Source: Nicotiana tabacum
Lineage: Eukaryota; Streptophyta; Magnoliopsida; Solanales; Solanaceae
Reading direction: 5' to 3'
Length of the DNA: 64,000 nucleotides
Assembly: GCF_000715075.1 (NCBI RefSeq)
Contig: NC_134097.1
Span: 69,535,190-69,599,189 of the forward strand
A model generated the notes under the pieces. That model saw only the letters and a program-made list of their open reading frames with translations. It did no database searches and had not been told where the DNA came from. Of this stretch, positions 34,941 through 47,035 are shown piece by piece (position 1 is the first letter of the stretch; each line of letters opens with the position of its first letter). Made by a program: the position numbers and the translations under genes.

Positions 34941-34941
34941 C

Positions 34942-37900
34942 TGTAAGCACGTGATTTTTGCCCTATATGAGAAATACTCACAAAAAATGCAAAATAAAAT
35001 GATTTTCCTCGGTGTGCAATTTTGTGAGATTTTGTGCTATTTTTGGATAATTATTTGTATTTGTCTGTGTTTGCTTATTTGTTAAATTAATAAAAAATTA
35101 CAAAAATATGTCGCATTTTGCATGTAGGATTTAATTCTACAATTGTTAGTAATTAAGTTAGTTTTACAAAAATTAAAATTACAAAAATAGGCATCTTTTG
35201 CATTTTTAGCATTTAATGTCCAAATAAACAATTTTGTGCTTAATTATTACTTAATTATGCGTTAATTGTTATTGGGAGTTAATTTGCGCTTTTATAACTT
35301 AATTTAGTTCTTAATAATAATTTAAGTACTTTTCTAATTTAGTTTTAGAAAATGAAAGAAGAAAAGAGAACAAAAATACAAAGAAAAATCGGATTGGGCC
35401 ACTTCTTCAATTGTAAGCCAAAGGCCCAAAAAATTGCCCAATCTTCTCCATGACCCAGTCCACTTCAGACCGGGTCGACCCGGTCCGCCCCATTAACCCA
35501 ATACCCAACCCCATTCTTCATTTTTTGGTCTAAACACAAAAACAAAACAAAACAAAAAACCCTAACACTAACATCTGCCTCCCCCCTCCATCTTCTTCTT
35601 CTCCAAAACCTTCAACCCAAGATAACCATGGCTGCCTCCCATGGCATCGTCCAGTCCTTCGACCAAACAGTCCCCTCCCTCGTCGTCGTTGTCCGTCGTC
35701 AACGCCACCCTAAAACGACGACCATGGATGCCCTCGCCTTCCAAACACCAACGTCTATGGTTGCCTCCTTCACCCTCCAGCTCGGCGACACGACAACAAC
35801 AACTACTGCATCGACCATCGTTGTTGCTTCCTCCTTCCTGTTCGCGGTTTCAAGCAGTTCACCATGAATGCTGCTGCTCGACGTCCAGTCCCCCCCAGCT
35901 GCTGCTTCTTCACCTCCAAACAGACCTCGTCGCCATCGCTATTGCGTCGTCTACGGCAACCTCAGTTCCGCTTCAAGCTCGCGCAGCTGCTACTGCTGTC
36001 ACTGCGTTCTCCATCTCCCAGTTCCTCCGAGTTGCTGCTGCTGTCATCTGCTCGTGTTTGTTAGTCGTCTGCTTCATCTCCCAGTTGCTCCTGCTTCATC
36101 GTCGTCATTCAACGTCAAGCTCAAAGTCGAGCTCGACGTCCATGGATGACCCTCGACGTCCATGGCTCGACGAGTTCTGCTCCTGTTTCATCCCTTCCGC
36201 TGCGCCGAACTGCTGCTACTGCTTCGACGCTGCTTGGTTCGCTTCTTAAATTCGTTCATCGTCGTGTGGTCGAACTTTGGCCGAGGTTCGTCGAGTTAGT
36301 CCATACACTCTTCGTTTCAGTCCGGTTAGTAGTTTTTTGAATTTTATTTTGTCCGTATTTTGTTTTGATATTTTCGAATCTAAATTCGGCAAATGTTTGT
36401 TTTGTTTATCGTTTGAATTAATTTTTAGTTCATGTTCATGTGTTGTTTGTTAAATTAATTTTTCAGATTCCAAATGAAAGATTAATTAATTGTTTTTCAT
36501 GTTATTTCGTGTTTGTATTGTTGTTTAAGTGAATATTTGTTGGTTTAATGTTTGTTAGATTCAAATTGAAATTTAATTAATTATTTCTTCAATTTGTTTC
36601 ATGTGTTATGTATTTTCCAGAAAATATTAATGTTGTTTGAATCGTTAGAATCCGTCATGTTTGTTGCTTAAAGATAGATTTAATTCATGTTCGTTTTGGT
36701 TTGAAGTTCATGTGTAAATTCAGTGATTTAATGTGAGTTTATGTTTGTTTGTGATTTGCTTGATTTAATTTGAATCATGCATATTGTTGTTTGTATTATT
36801 GTCTCCTTGTTCATCCATTAATGGTCTAAATTAACCAGGATTGGTTCCCGATATGGTTGATTTATTTCCATTAATTTGGAGTTTGTGTTGTTCATCAAGT
36901 TCATGTAAATTGTTGTTGAAGATTGTTGAGAAATTGGTCATCTTGACTATATTTTGGTTGAGTTATGATTAATTGATTGTTTAGAGCAGAGGGGTAATTT
37001 GGTAAATTGTATTGCATTCGGGGGTAGATTTGTAATTGCAATAAGGTCGGAGGGGTAGTTTGGTAATTGAACATTATTTTGATTCTTTATGTTAAGCATG
37101 GAGGACAAATATAATGGGGTGGGGTTTTTGATGTACTTGTTTAATATAATGGGGGACAAGACAAAACATAATGGGGAGGAATCTTGTACTTATTTAATAT
37201 AAGCATGAGAGACAAATTATAATGAGATTGGGTGGATGTACTTATTTAATGTAGGCATGGAGGACAAAATTTAAAATAAAGAAGACATTTAATAGTGGGC
37301 CAAAGCATGCCATTGAGGGAATAATTTTGGGTTGGGAATGAATGACTTGTCTTGATATATAGAGTCATTCTTGACTTGAAAGGGGAGAGGACTTTAGAGA
37401 GTTTTTAGGACTTGAACATTGAGAGAAAAAGGGTGGAGAGTTGACAGATATTTTTTTACACTTGAGAGTTGACATACTTTTATACTTGAGAGAGTTTGTG
37501 ATAGTAAAAGAGAAAGACAATTTGAACTTTCACTCGAACAATTCTGTTTGCTTTTCTTCGAGTGTTATTCAAAAGTCAGAAACTACTGCATCTCGTATCT
37601 TTTCTCTCTTCTGCTTTGACTGCGATTGTACTTTTGCACTGTTGAGTTTTCAATCTGTTACTGGGTCATTTTACTGGTTGTTACTGGTTTTGCGGTGTTG
37701 CTGAACCTGCTGTTGCCGCGTTATTACTGTTGCTGACTCCTACTTTTTTTGTTCTTGTACTGATGTTTCCAGGTACACATTTGTACACTCTTGGCTTGAA
37801 GCGAAAAATGAAATATTAATCAGGCTCCTGTTCCTGTTGAATTCTTTTGTTTGGATCTGTGTTTGAATATTAATTTTCCTCTCTTTGTATAAAAATGTAG

Positions 37901-39186
37901 TCGATTAATTAATGAGTAATGAGGCTGCATATGTATGATTTCTTCATCTAATAATGCTAGTTTAAATTATTTGAAGAATAGTTAATCTGCTTTGATATTA
38001 TTGTGTATCCCTCTCATGTTCTAGCATTAGTAAATAATAGAATATAAAAATGAAAGCAGTTTTTCTTTGTACAAACTCGATCGCAATTTTCCAATCGCAT
38101 TAGCCGTAAACTAATAACTAATAAGTTACGTTTTCATCATGTAAATAATTAAGAGATTTTCTTTTATTTTAGAGACGAACTTAATAGAAAATATAGTCAC
38201 TATAGGTTTATCCTTTAAAATAAAAATGAGACGAGCCTCGCCAAATAAATCACAAACCGCCGGGGCCCTCAATAAAATACATAACCATTGACTAGACTTT
38301 GGATTTGGCCGTTTAATGAACCTTCACGGCCTCTTCCTAAAATAACAATACGTTAGACTCTTTAGGACGCGCCTTAATAAATCTTACCTTCTTAAACTCG
38401 GGTGCACATTTATGTGACCCAAATCCAATTCTCAATGGAGTCGAAATGTGTTTCTAATCACGGGTACATTGATTGTGACGTGGTTCGAGATGCGTGTCCA
38501 TGACGTTGCAAATTCATTTTAAAAAATAAGAATGAGATGAGCCTCGCCAAATAAAATACAAATTGCGGGGCCCTCAGTAAATATTTGCTTTAAAAATTGT
38601 TTAGACTTCGGGATGGACCGTTTAGTAAAATTCCACGGTCCTACCCAAAATAAATACGCTAGTCGCTTTAGGCGCGCCTTTAATAATTTAATTTCCTTAA
38701 AATCGGGTGCACATTGATGTGACCCAAATCCAAATCTCAACGGAGCCAAAGTGTGTCGACGACCACGGGTACATTGATTGTAACGTGGTTCGAGATACAT
38801 TTTCACAACGTTGCAATTCCTGACAAAAATAACAGTAAATGATAAAAGCGGTTAAAAGTTAAAATGTGCACATAAGTTCATATTTGTATAAAATCAGATA
38901 ATCAAGCCGAATATAACAGTTGAGCGACCGTGCTAGAACCACGGAACTCGGGAATGCCTAACACCTTCTCTCGGGTTAACAGAATTCCTTATCCGGATTT
39001 CTGGTACGCAGACTGTAATATAGAGTCATTCTTTTCCTCGATTCGGGATTAAAATTGGTGACTTGGGACACCCTAAATCTCCCAAGTGGCGACTATGAAA
39101 TAAATAAACCAATCCCGTTTCGATTGTCCTTTAATTGGAAAAAACTCCCTTGCACCCTCTCGGGTGCGGAAAAAGGAGGTGTGACA
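34942..39186 (+). repeat. 3' LTR of Ogre-like element
   Basis: Matches the 5' LTR over its whole length with about one difference per hundred bases by eye, apart from an extra segment of about 88 bp at 36100-36190 and a few short indels. The Ser/Leu-rich frame here is longer (202 codons, 35641-36249) because the extra segment keeps it open. Confidence 0.9.
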
Positions 39187-39191
39187 ATTAT

Positions 39192-39889
39192 TTCCAAGGA
39201 CTTTGAATTATATGCGTTAGGTATTTTAAATCCCTCGAAAATTTTCATGTATATCTCATTATCAAGTGAGTCATAAAGGTCGGCGGTAACAACATCCATT
39301 AAATGCATGTCAAGATTTCATGGACAACAAAACTAATGAGATAATGAAATATTATTACATCCATAACAGGTGAATATGTCTCTTCATAATCGACACCAGG
39401 CCTTTATGAAAATCCTTGTGCAACAAGGCGTACCTTATATCTTTGTACCTGATTTTTCACATTTATCTTACGTACAAAGACCCATTTATAGCCAACATGC
39501 TTAACACCATTAGGTGTTTGGACTATGGTCCCAAAAACTTCACGTTACGCAAGTGAATCCAACTCAGATTGGATTGCTTCTTGCCATTTTGGCCAACCAC
39601 GTCTTCATCGGCATTCTCCAACAGATTGAGGTTCAAGATCCTCACTATCTTGCATAATGCTAGATGAAACATTATATGCAAAGACATAATCCACCACTAT
39701 ATCCAATCGATTCAAATTCGTCTCAATATCGACTGGGTTTATTGATAGTTCCTTATTTTCTTGAGTCTCAGGCTCAGTGATTTCCTCATGAATCTCAAGA
39801 TTGGTTAAATCATGGGTTTCTTTATGAGATTCTTTCGTAGTGTCATGTTCATAACTTATTTCTTTTTCTAGAATTTCCATCCCTAGAAC
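39192..39889 (-). pseudogene. Copia RT N-terminal part and IN-RT linker
   Basis: The minus strand near 39192-39310 encodes HLMDVVTADLYDSLDNEIYMKI.EGFKIP, the RT fingers region that continues at 22657 beyond the Ogre-like insert. Further out comes broken RT start sequence, then an acidic linker (39605-39880, many E, D, T and N) of the kind that separates integrase from RT in copia polyproteins. Stops and frame changes occur throughout. Confidence 0.8.
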
Positions 39890-41152
39890 TCAATAGTCTG
39901 TCACGCTTTAGGCGTGCTTTTGACTCATTATCTATGACACTAGAAGATTGTCCAACAGGAACATCAATACGGATTGGAATATTCTCTGTAAGGATATGTG
40001 ATTTGTTATCCTTTTCAGATCCGTAAACGCATCTACATTTGATTTGCTATTTTTTACAAATGGATAATCTTTTGCACCTCTTTTTCACAAATAGAGGCAC
40101 GCGGATCAAGATGAGACAATGATGGATTTTTTCACAAAATTTTCCGTTTGATTTCACCAATTTCTCCCCCTAATTTTGGGAAAAATGCCTCATCGAATCG
40201 ACAATCTGCAAAACGAGCAATGAACAAATCTCCTGTTAATGTTTCGTGGTAGCGAATAATGGAGGGCGATTCAAAACCAACATATATTTCTAACCTTCTT
40301 TGAGGACTCATCTTGGTGCGATATGGATTTGCTATAGGCACATATACTGCGCACCCAGAAATTTTTAAATGGGATATATTAGGTTCATGACCCAAAACTA
40401 ATTGCAACAGGGCATATTTATGATAATTTGTCGGTTTAAGACGAACTAGTATTGCTGCATGCAAAATGACATGACCCCAAACAGAAGTGAGTAATCTCGT
40501 TTTCATGAGTAATGGTCTTGTTATCAATTGCAGAAGTTTAATCAAAGACTCTGCAAGGCCATTTTGAGTGTGAACATGAGCTACATGATGTTCCACTTTT
40601 ATCCCAATTGATAAGCATTAATCATTATATGCTTGGGATGAAAACTCAGCAGTATTATCAAGTCGAATAGACTTAATTGGATTATCGGAAAACTATGCCC
40701 GTAATCAAATTATTTGTGCCATTAATTTTGCAAACGACAGGTTGCGAGATGATATCATCTAGAAGATGTATCTATTAAGACTATAAAATATTTAAATGGC
40801 CCACTAGGTGGGTGAATAGGTCCACAAATGTCCCCTTGTATACGTTCCGAAAATGTCGGGGACTCAATCCCAATCTTTGTTGGTAATGGTCTAATAATTA
40901 ACTTGCCTTGATAACAAGAAGTGCAAAAAAATTATTATTTAAAGAATCTTTAAATTCTTTAATGGATGTCCATTTGAGTTTTCTATAATTTGTCTCATCA
41001 TAATTGATCCAGGATGTCCCAATCGATCATGCCAAAGTACAAAAGTATTGGAATCAGTAACCTTTTGTTACGGTAGAATGTACCTCAATTGCACTAATTC
41101 TTGTCCAATACAGACCACAAGATAAAGATGAGAACTTCTCAATAACCTTTTT
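39890..41152 (-). pseudogene. Copia integrase
   Basis: The clearest part is 40132-40596, with EHHVAHVHTQNGLAES (region around the catalytic Glu), LLMKTRLLTSVWGHVILHAA and the KISGCAVYVPI...RRLEIYVGFESPSIIRY stretch typical of the copia GKGY-like C-terminal domain. Upstream, an RLDN-type motif is followed by a stop near 40613-40620. It is inactive through stops and frameshifts. Confidence 0.8.
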
Positions 41153-42735
41153 CTACCTAGTGACATTATTGGTAATGATGAGATATTCAAGATTATTCTC
41201 ATCTATTGTCTCAATATGATATCCATTTCGGCAGATATCTTTAAAACTCAACAAGTTCCTCTTGGACTTAGAGGAGAACATTGCATTATCTATGATAAAT
41301 ATTGTTCCCCTAGGAAGAGTTATAGTAGCTCTTCGAGAGCTTTCAATTAGATTACTACTACCAGAAATTGTAGTAACATCTGTCTTACACATACTTAAAT
41401 GAGAGAAATTATTTCTTCTCTTTGAATATTGTATGTGTCGTACATGAATCAATTAAACAAATATTTTTACAATTAAACTTTGATCTAAGTTTGCTTTGTG
41501 AAATATCCATATTTGCTTTCCATGGTTTGACATGCAACAGAAGTATACGAATAAACATTAGTATTTTTAGAGAAAAAGGGAAAGAAACAAAGTTAAATCA
41601 ATAACTCAATATTGACTTTTAATGCAATTTCGAGCAAACTCTAATTATGATACAAATAATTACGTAGCTAAATATAATTACCAATAATTACGTAGCTAAA
41701 AATAATGTAATTATAACACCACATATATGACTAACACAACGTAAAAGATAATACAATAAATATTATTAGTGTCCAAAAAAAGGAAATAAAGAGAGGAGAC
41801 GCTAGTAATGCGCCTGACAGCCCCTTTTAAAGAGTCATCAACAACTTTGGACTCTATTTGAATTAATTCGTTAGAATCTTCATATATCTATGCATATAAA
41901 AATATGCACTTTGCATGAATAAGAGGTATGGATGTTTTTTTTTTTTTTTGGGATTTCACCCAGTATTTGGTACTCATATTTGGGCCTGACTAGTCCGGAT
42001 TCGAGTAGGAAAATCTCACATTGGGGGTAAAGCGCTCCTTAACAAAGGAGAGGTATGGATGTTCACTCAAACCTTTTTCTTGTTCCAGCAATTAAAAAAA
42101 AAAAGAAAGAAAAAGCATTCTTATTAAATAATTCAAATATAAATGGATACTGCTACGTTCTAGTAGCAAAATCGTTTCTTTTGCCAAATTGTCTCTCAAA
42201 ATTTGCAATAAATGTCTTGCTAGTCAACAGAAAAGTTAAGTAAACCAAGTCAATAACAAACAACGATTAATCAAAATAAAATCAGACAGAACTAAAACAT
42301 TATTAAATAAACAACTATAGCGAAACTAATTAATACTAATTGAGAAATTAGTACTCATGCAAAGACTACGATTACATGATCTTTATTCACTAACTATTAC
42401 GAATCGGCAAAAAAAAAAATCAAAATACTCAATCATCTTTAATCACAGATCCATCACCGATCAAGTGGTCTATTTTTCGATGAGGGTACTCAAAGAAGTC
42501 TATCACATTCAAGTGGGTGATGTCAAATTTATTGTCAGAGATAAAATTAGTATTAGGGCTTTTAATCTTTAGAGATGCTTGATAAAGCTCAACCAAATGT
42601 CTAGGTGTACGATAAATATTTGCCCAATGCCCTTTTCCAGCGCAACGATAACATTCAGTTTCTGAACCCTTTGCCTTGGCTTATCATCTTCCCCTCTCCA
42701 CTTTTGGTGATTATTTTTCTTTGGAGGATGATTAA
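41153..42735 (-). pseudogene. Copia zinc knuckle, protease and pre-integrase region
   Basis: At about 42620-42660 the minus strand reads ECYRCAGKGHWANIY, a CCHC zinc knuckle whose last Cys is now Tyr. At about 41440 it reads CLIDSCTTHTIF, the aspartic protease active site (the usual DSG/DSA is DSC here). Then follows the pre-integrase part, LPRGTIFIIDNAMFSSKSKRNLLSFKDI (41153-41452). A SINE (41937-42048) interrupts it, and Athila inserted at its upstream edge (42735). Confidence 0.75.
41922..42063 (-). mobile_element. SINE with poly(A) tail, 112 bp, inserted in copia
   Basis: A 15-bp direct repeat agaggtatggatgtt flanks it (41922-41936 and 42049-42063). The insert 41937-42048 starts on the plus strand with a run of T, i.e. 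a poly(A) tail on the minus strand. The body has cctgactagtccggattcg and ttgggggtaaagcgctcc, a phrase I know from Solanaceae SINE-type repeats. It looks 5'-truncated, as I cannot see a full tRNA-like A/B box region. Confidence 0.8.
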
Positions 42736-44121
42736 TGGCCACGCCCAACTATGCCTTATAAAAAGGACATGCAGACGTTGCAAATATAATCCGGTTTACA
42801 AGTCCGGAATCGAACCCACAAGGAATTAACCTACCAATTACTCTTATCAGACTCACTAAATTCTACGTAATCAACTTCCCAAATGTTTTGAATAACAATT
42901 AAGGATATTTTTACTAACTATGACGGACTACAATTATGTAAGTAAAGACTAACTATGATTAAGTTGTAAACAATTAAGAGAAGGATCTAAGGTTATGATT
43001 TCCCCTATTGATGGAATCCCTTCCGGTTATGTTTCACATAGATTCACCTAATCGTCTCTATCAATCATGAGCACTCTTATTACCGTAAATCTCTCCCGAG
43101 TAATCACGATAATTTACTAGATGCACTCTCCCGAGTTACGCTAGCTGGCTTTGTTTATTACAGCTCACTTTAGATTTCACCCAAGGCTTCGTTATCCCTA
43201 ATCCCGCCTTTAGACCCTCGGTTATTGATCCCACATATACTCTGGGAGTAGTGTTGTTCAATAATTACCTAAATATGCACTCTCTCCCGAGTTATGCATA
43301 CTAAATAGGCACAACTAATTGATGATCCTATCAATTAACTACAACAAGAACATAATTGAACAAATAGAGATTAAACCAGACAAACTATATTAACATAACA
43401 AGAAGTTCATCCTTCAATAGGTTCCATCAAAACCCTAGACTAAATATTTAGCTACTCATAACCGTGTTCATAATTTTCCAAATAAATTGCATAATTAAAT
43501 TACAAAGCAAAGATGAAGGAATGAAGAATTTGACGCCAATCTCCTCCGGAAATTGCTCCAAACGTTTTCTCCCTTCCGCAATAGCCTCCTTAGGTCTAAG
43601 ATATGTCAAAAGTCTTCAAAATGGCGTTTTTACATGTATTTATACCAAGTAAGGTCGAGCCCAGACGAAAAAACCCTTTCCTGCGCGAACTAGGAACTAG
43701 CTTTGTAAAATTTGAACAGCCGCGCCGTAGGCTGCGCCGCACCATGCGGCGCGGTAGTGCATTTTATCTGCAGCCTCATATTTTCGAGTCAGGCTCAATT
43801 TTACACTGCTGCACCGCACCTTGCGGCGCAGCAGTGCAATTTTCTCAGAGTGAACTTTTTTCGTCCTCTTTTAACATCCAGACTTGGTACACGACCTCCA
43901 AACACGATCCCGGCTTAATGCATTGGGCTTTTACTCAGACTTCAAAGCTCCAAATTGATCATTTTAGCTCCAAATTAACTTTTGAGCTTCGGATCGCTTT
44001 CTGCAAAGCATAAAATACGTACTAAGTGTAATTCACTATCATTTGAGCTCAAACACACATAAAAATGCAATCATTCGAATGTAATACCACGGCTAAAACA
44101 CGAGTTTCTAGCCTAACATCA
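42736..44121 (-). repeat. Athila 3' LTR
   Basis: On the minus strand it starts TGATGTTAGGC and ends GGGCGTGGCCA. A TATAAATA box is on the minus strand near 43637-43645, and two GC-rich palindromic units lie upstream of it (43735-43765 and 43805-43840). Confidence 0.9.
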
Positions 44122-44135
44122 ACACCCCACACTTA
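44122..44135 (-). other. Polypurine tract of Athila
   Basis: Minus strand TAAGTGTGGGGTGT directly before the 3' LTR. The same 13-mer TAAGTGTGGGGTG occurs again at 45762-45774 and 47099-47111. Confidence 0.7.
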
Positions 44136-44768
44136 GACAATTGCTCGTCCTCGAGCATTTGAACTACACTGCACCTAGGGATAACCTTTCGTCAAACAAC
44201 TTCCCTGATACATCATGCCAAGAATAATTAAAGTAGACTGAGCACCTTATCATAACATCCCACCCTCAAGATTCAATTCAAAAGTACCATGCATTAATCA
44301 CTCGCCCACTTACTCTAACATAGAGGTCAATGATATTACCTCTCCTTCCTGAATCAAGTGCCCTCACACAACAAAAGAGAGTAGTCCCACACAATAAAAT
44401 TTAAGAATATTTAGGAACTCGAGATAGAAAGAATTCACTTACTCTCAGAAATAACATTCATATGCCACAAAAGATGCACCATAGGCTTGCCCGTAGTGTA
44501 CTACTCTACTAATCGAGCTCATTTAGTCTAAGATCAAGTAGGACTTTAATTGGTTGTAATGTAGGCTGCGGGACGGGTAGGATACATTTAGATATAAGAG
44601 TGACTATACCTCCCTAAACACTTTAATACATATACTTTAACCTTCAAACCCCACTTATGTCAAACCAAAACTCCACCTTCACATCAATCTAGATTAACTC
44701 CCTACATCTTTAAGCACAAGTACGTCAAGAGCCACCACTATCAAAGAATATATATATATATTATTATA

Positions 44769-44806
<38 letters not shown>

Positions 44807-45845
44807 GGCTCTTATATATATATATATTTCAACACAATGCACCTTTCTCCTTATTCCATTACTTCCACTCAAAAGCCACACCCACCACCCTACACTTTAA
44901 TTTTTGCAAAGTTCATAGCAATTTAAGTGCTCATGAGAAGTGAAAAGGTTCAAATATATGGTCAATTAAAACAATTAGGTAAGGCTTATATTGTGGTTGC
45001 CAAAGAAACATGATTATAGGCTCAAAGGGGTTAACTACGATACATCACAATTAGGCGGTTAAAATATGTATATATGACTCAACAAAGAAATGTCTATATC
45101 ACTTCCAAGACTGAACAAAACTACTATTTCGCTTTGCAAACACATGGGGAAAGTTCTAGGCATCAAATGCACTGCACAGAATAATACAAAACCTTACACA
45201 CACATGGAACATAACTCACTCAGGATTGGACTAATCAAGACACTCTTAGTCAAAGTAGTTAAGCACAGTTTTAATCATACGATTTAAGACACTTATTTAA
45301 GAGTCAAGAATTGAGCATAGGTGTCACAACTAAGGCCCTTACCACTCTCAAGGCATATACAATCAAGGGAAATTGATCCCTCAACTTAGCTTCCTAACTA
45401 AAGATTCTTAATTCCTACAAAAAAATAAAAAGATTTAACTATACCCAGTTCAAGCAAAACCCTTGGAAAAGAACCGCAGCACAAAGAAAAACCAAGGGGA
45501 AATTGTTACACTACCTAAAAGAAAGAAAAAAAGAAAAAAATAAAAAATAAAAGACATATTTTTGGATTTGTTTTTTCTTTCGACTCATTTCCCTCAAGAA
45601 ATCAGTCGACAATATCCATCGTCGGGAAGAGTCGAACTACATACTTAATTACTAACTATTACAGGCCCGATAGAATTCAGAATTATAGTTTACAGACCAA
45701 TTGTCTAAGAAAGCAAGAAACAAACAAAGAGAAGTACAAATACAATCAATTAGGAGTACCCCACCCCACACTTAAGAGATTGCATTGTTCCCAATGCAAA
45801 GCAGTAAAATCAAGAGTGAAAAGGGTACTCCCTGAGGCCCAAGGC
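44136..45845 (-). other. Athila 3' non-coding region
   Basis: 1.7 kb without coding signal. It holds a (TA)n microsatellite (44745-44830), the phrase gctcgtcctcgagc next to the PPT, and, at 45762-45795, the 13-mer PPT copy followed by a small dyad (gcattgttcccaatgc). The same landmarks occur in the same order in the deleted relative at 59220-60785. Confidence 0.7.
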
Positions 45846-47030
45846 CTAATAATCAGCACCCACGAAGGTGCACAAATACTCCTCATAATCTGAGGGAATG
45901 GAATTCACATCTTCATCGGGTGGCAGCTGTCCTCCTCTCGCCAACCCCAACCACTGCTGAGTGATAGCAGAAAGGGGGTGATCTTGCTGCAACTCTTCCA
46001 AGTCAGCCTCCCCACGATCATCCCGAAGGTGCAAGTCAGAAAACAGTAGCTGTAGAGTCTCCTCAATGCAGACCATCCTCTGGTCTGAGTTAACAGCCGC
46101 AGTAGGGGGGTCGATCACCGCCGTAACATCAAAGGGCCTAATAGGGTAAGACACTAGAATAGTCCTGTCATAGTGGTACTCCTCCTCCACAAGGTGTGCT
46201 CGCAACAATCGAGTGATCATACTCGGGTAATGTAGACGGCGAGCCCCAAGTGGTCTCACTTTAGCTATATGCTCAAGCATGATTTTACCAAGGTCGAACT
46301 GCATCCGAGTCAACAGGGCATAAATCAAACACACCTTCAGGCGGGGTACATCAGTGTCACTTCCAGTCGGCGTGATCTTGGTATTAATCAATCGCAACAG
46401 AACCCTGGCTGGCCACTGGAAAGTTGACTTCTTTATATCTTTGTGGAATTCAATGGCATCTCATGTCCATGCAGTAGAAGAGTCAGCACCACATAACATG
46501 CGGCGAATAGACGGATAGTCTAGTTGGCGGAGAAACCTCTGAAAGAGCTTGTGGGAATGCTCTGTGAATCCCATAATCCGATTGATCACCCGGAAGGAGA
46601 ATGGAATCACTTTACCCCTTACATGCACTTCGTAAACAGCATCCAGGTTGACTTCAGGTTGCCAGTTAGCATAAAATTCTTTCACTAGGTTCACATTCAC
46701 CGCATCACCCCGACGAAACAGACTGTCGAAACCCAAAGCCCGAATGTTGCTGTAAATTTCACCATATTTACGGGTCAACTTCCCATCGTCAATAGCAACC
46801 TCAGGATCCGGGTTGACTGACAGGACAAATGTCTAAAACCAGCGTCGAGCATGGGCGAGGACAACCCGTATACCATATTTGCATGCTGGTATCACATCCG
46901 CATCAGGGTCAATGCGCTCATCTTCCTCTACTACTGGGGCGGGGGGAGGTGCCCGTCTCCTACCACGACGGCTGCTAGAAGCAACCTCAGACGAACCAGT
47001 GTTATAGCGTTTGCTCGGGCGGCGTGACAT
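45846..47030 (-). pseudogene. Athila third ORF (plant-transposon-protein-like), two nonsense codons
   Basis: One frame of 395 codons from ATG 47030 to the stop at 45846, broken only by TAG at codon 66 (46833-46835) and TGA at codon 190 (46461-46463). Its N-terminus is basic and Ser/Arg-rich (MSRRPSKRYNTGSSEVASSS, GRRRAPPP). The middle reads GEIYSNIRALGFDSLFRRG...VREFYANW-like and VRGKVIPFSFRVINRIMG, which resembles the domain databases call putative plant transposon protein (Transposase_32). The C-terminus is acidic. It occupies the env-like position of Athila, but I see no signal peptide or membrane span. The frame is better kept than gag-pol. A splice acceptor TTGTGCAG|GTAGA lies 5 bases upstream of the ATG. 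Confidence 0.7.
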
Positions 47031-47035
47031 TCTAC

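Larger units (their letters stand above)
22653..39191 (+). mobile_element. Non-autonomous Ogre/Tat-like LTR retrotransposon, 16.5 kb
   Basis: The element spans 22658-39186 with TSD attat on both sides (22653-22657 and 39187-39191), inserted in the copia RT. The LTRs are 4,158 bp (22658-26815) and 4,245 bp (34942-39186), nearly identical by eye, so the insertion is recent. A PBS TGGCGACTCTGCTGGGGA lies 4 bases after the 5' LTR, of the tRNA-Arg type used by Ogre/Tat elements, and the PPT AAAGAGGGGCAG lies just before the 3' LTR. The 8.1-kb interior has no gag, protease, RT or integrase, so it depends on proteins from another element. The lineage is inferred from the PBS, PPT and LTR size. Confidence 0.85.

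Noticed and set aside
42780..42830. Possible tRNA 3' half (tccggaatcgaaccca) in the Athila LTR
   Set aside because: Resembles a T-arm, but no cloverleaf can be built and it is part of the LTR; the same sequence occurs at about 54070 in the other LTR.
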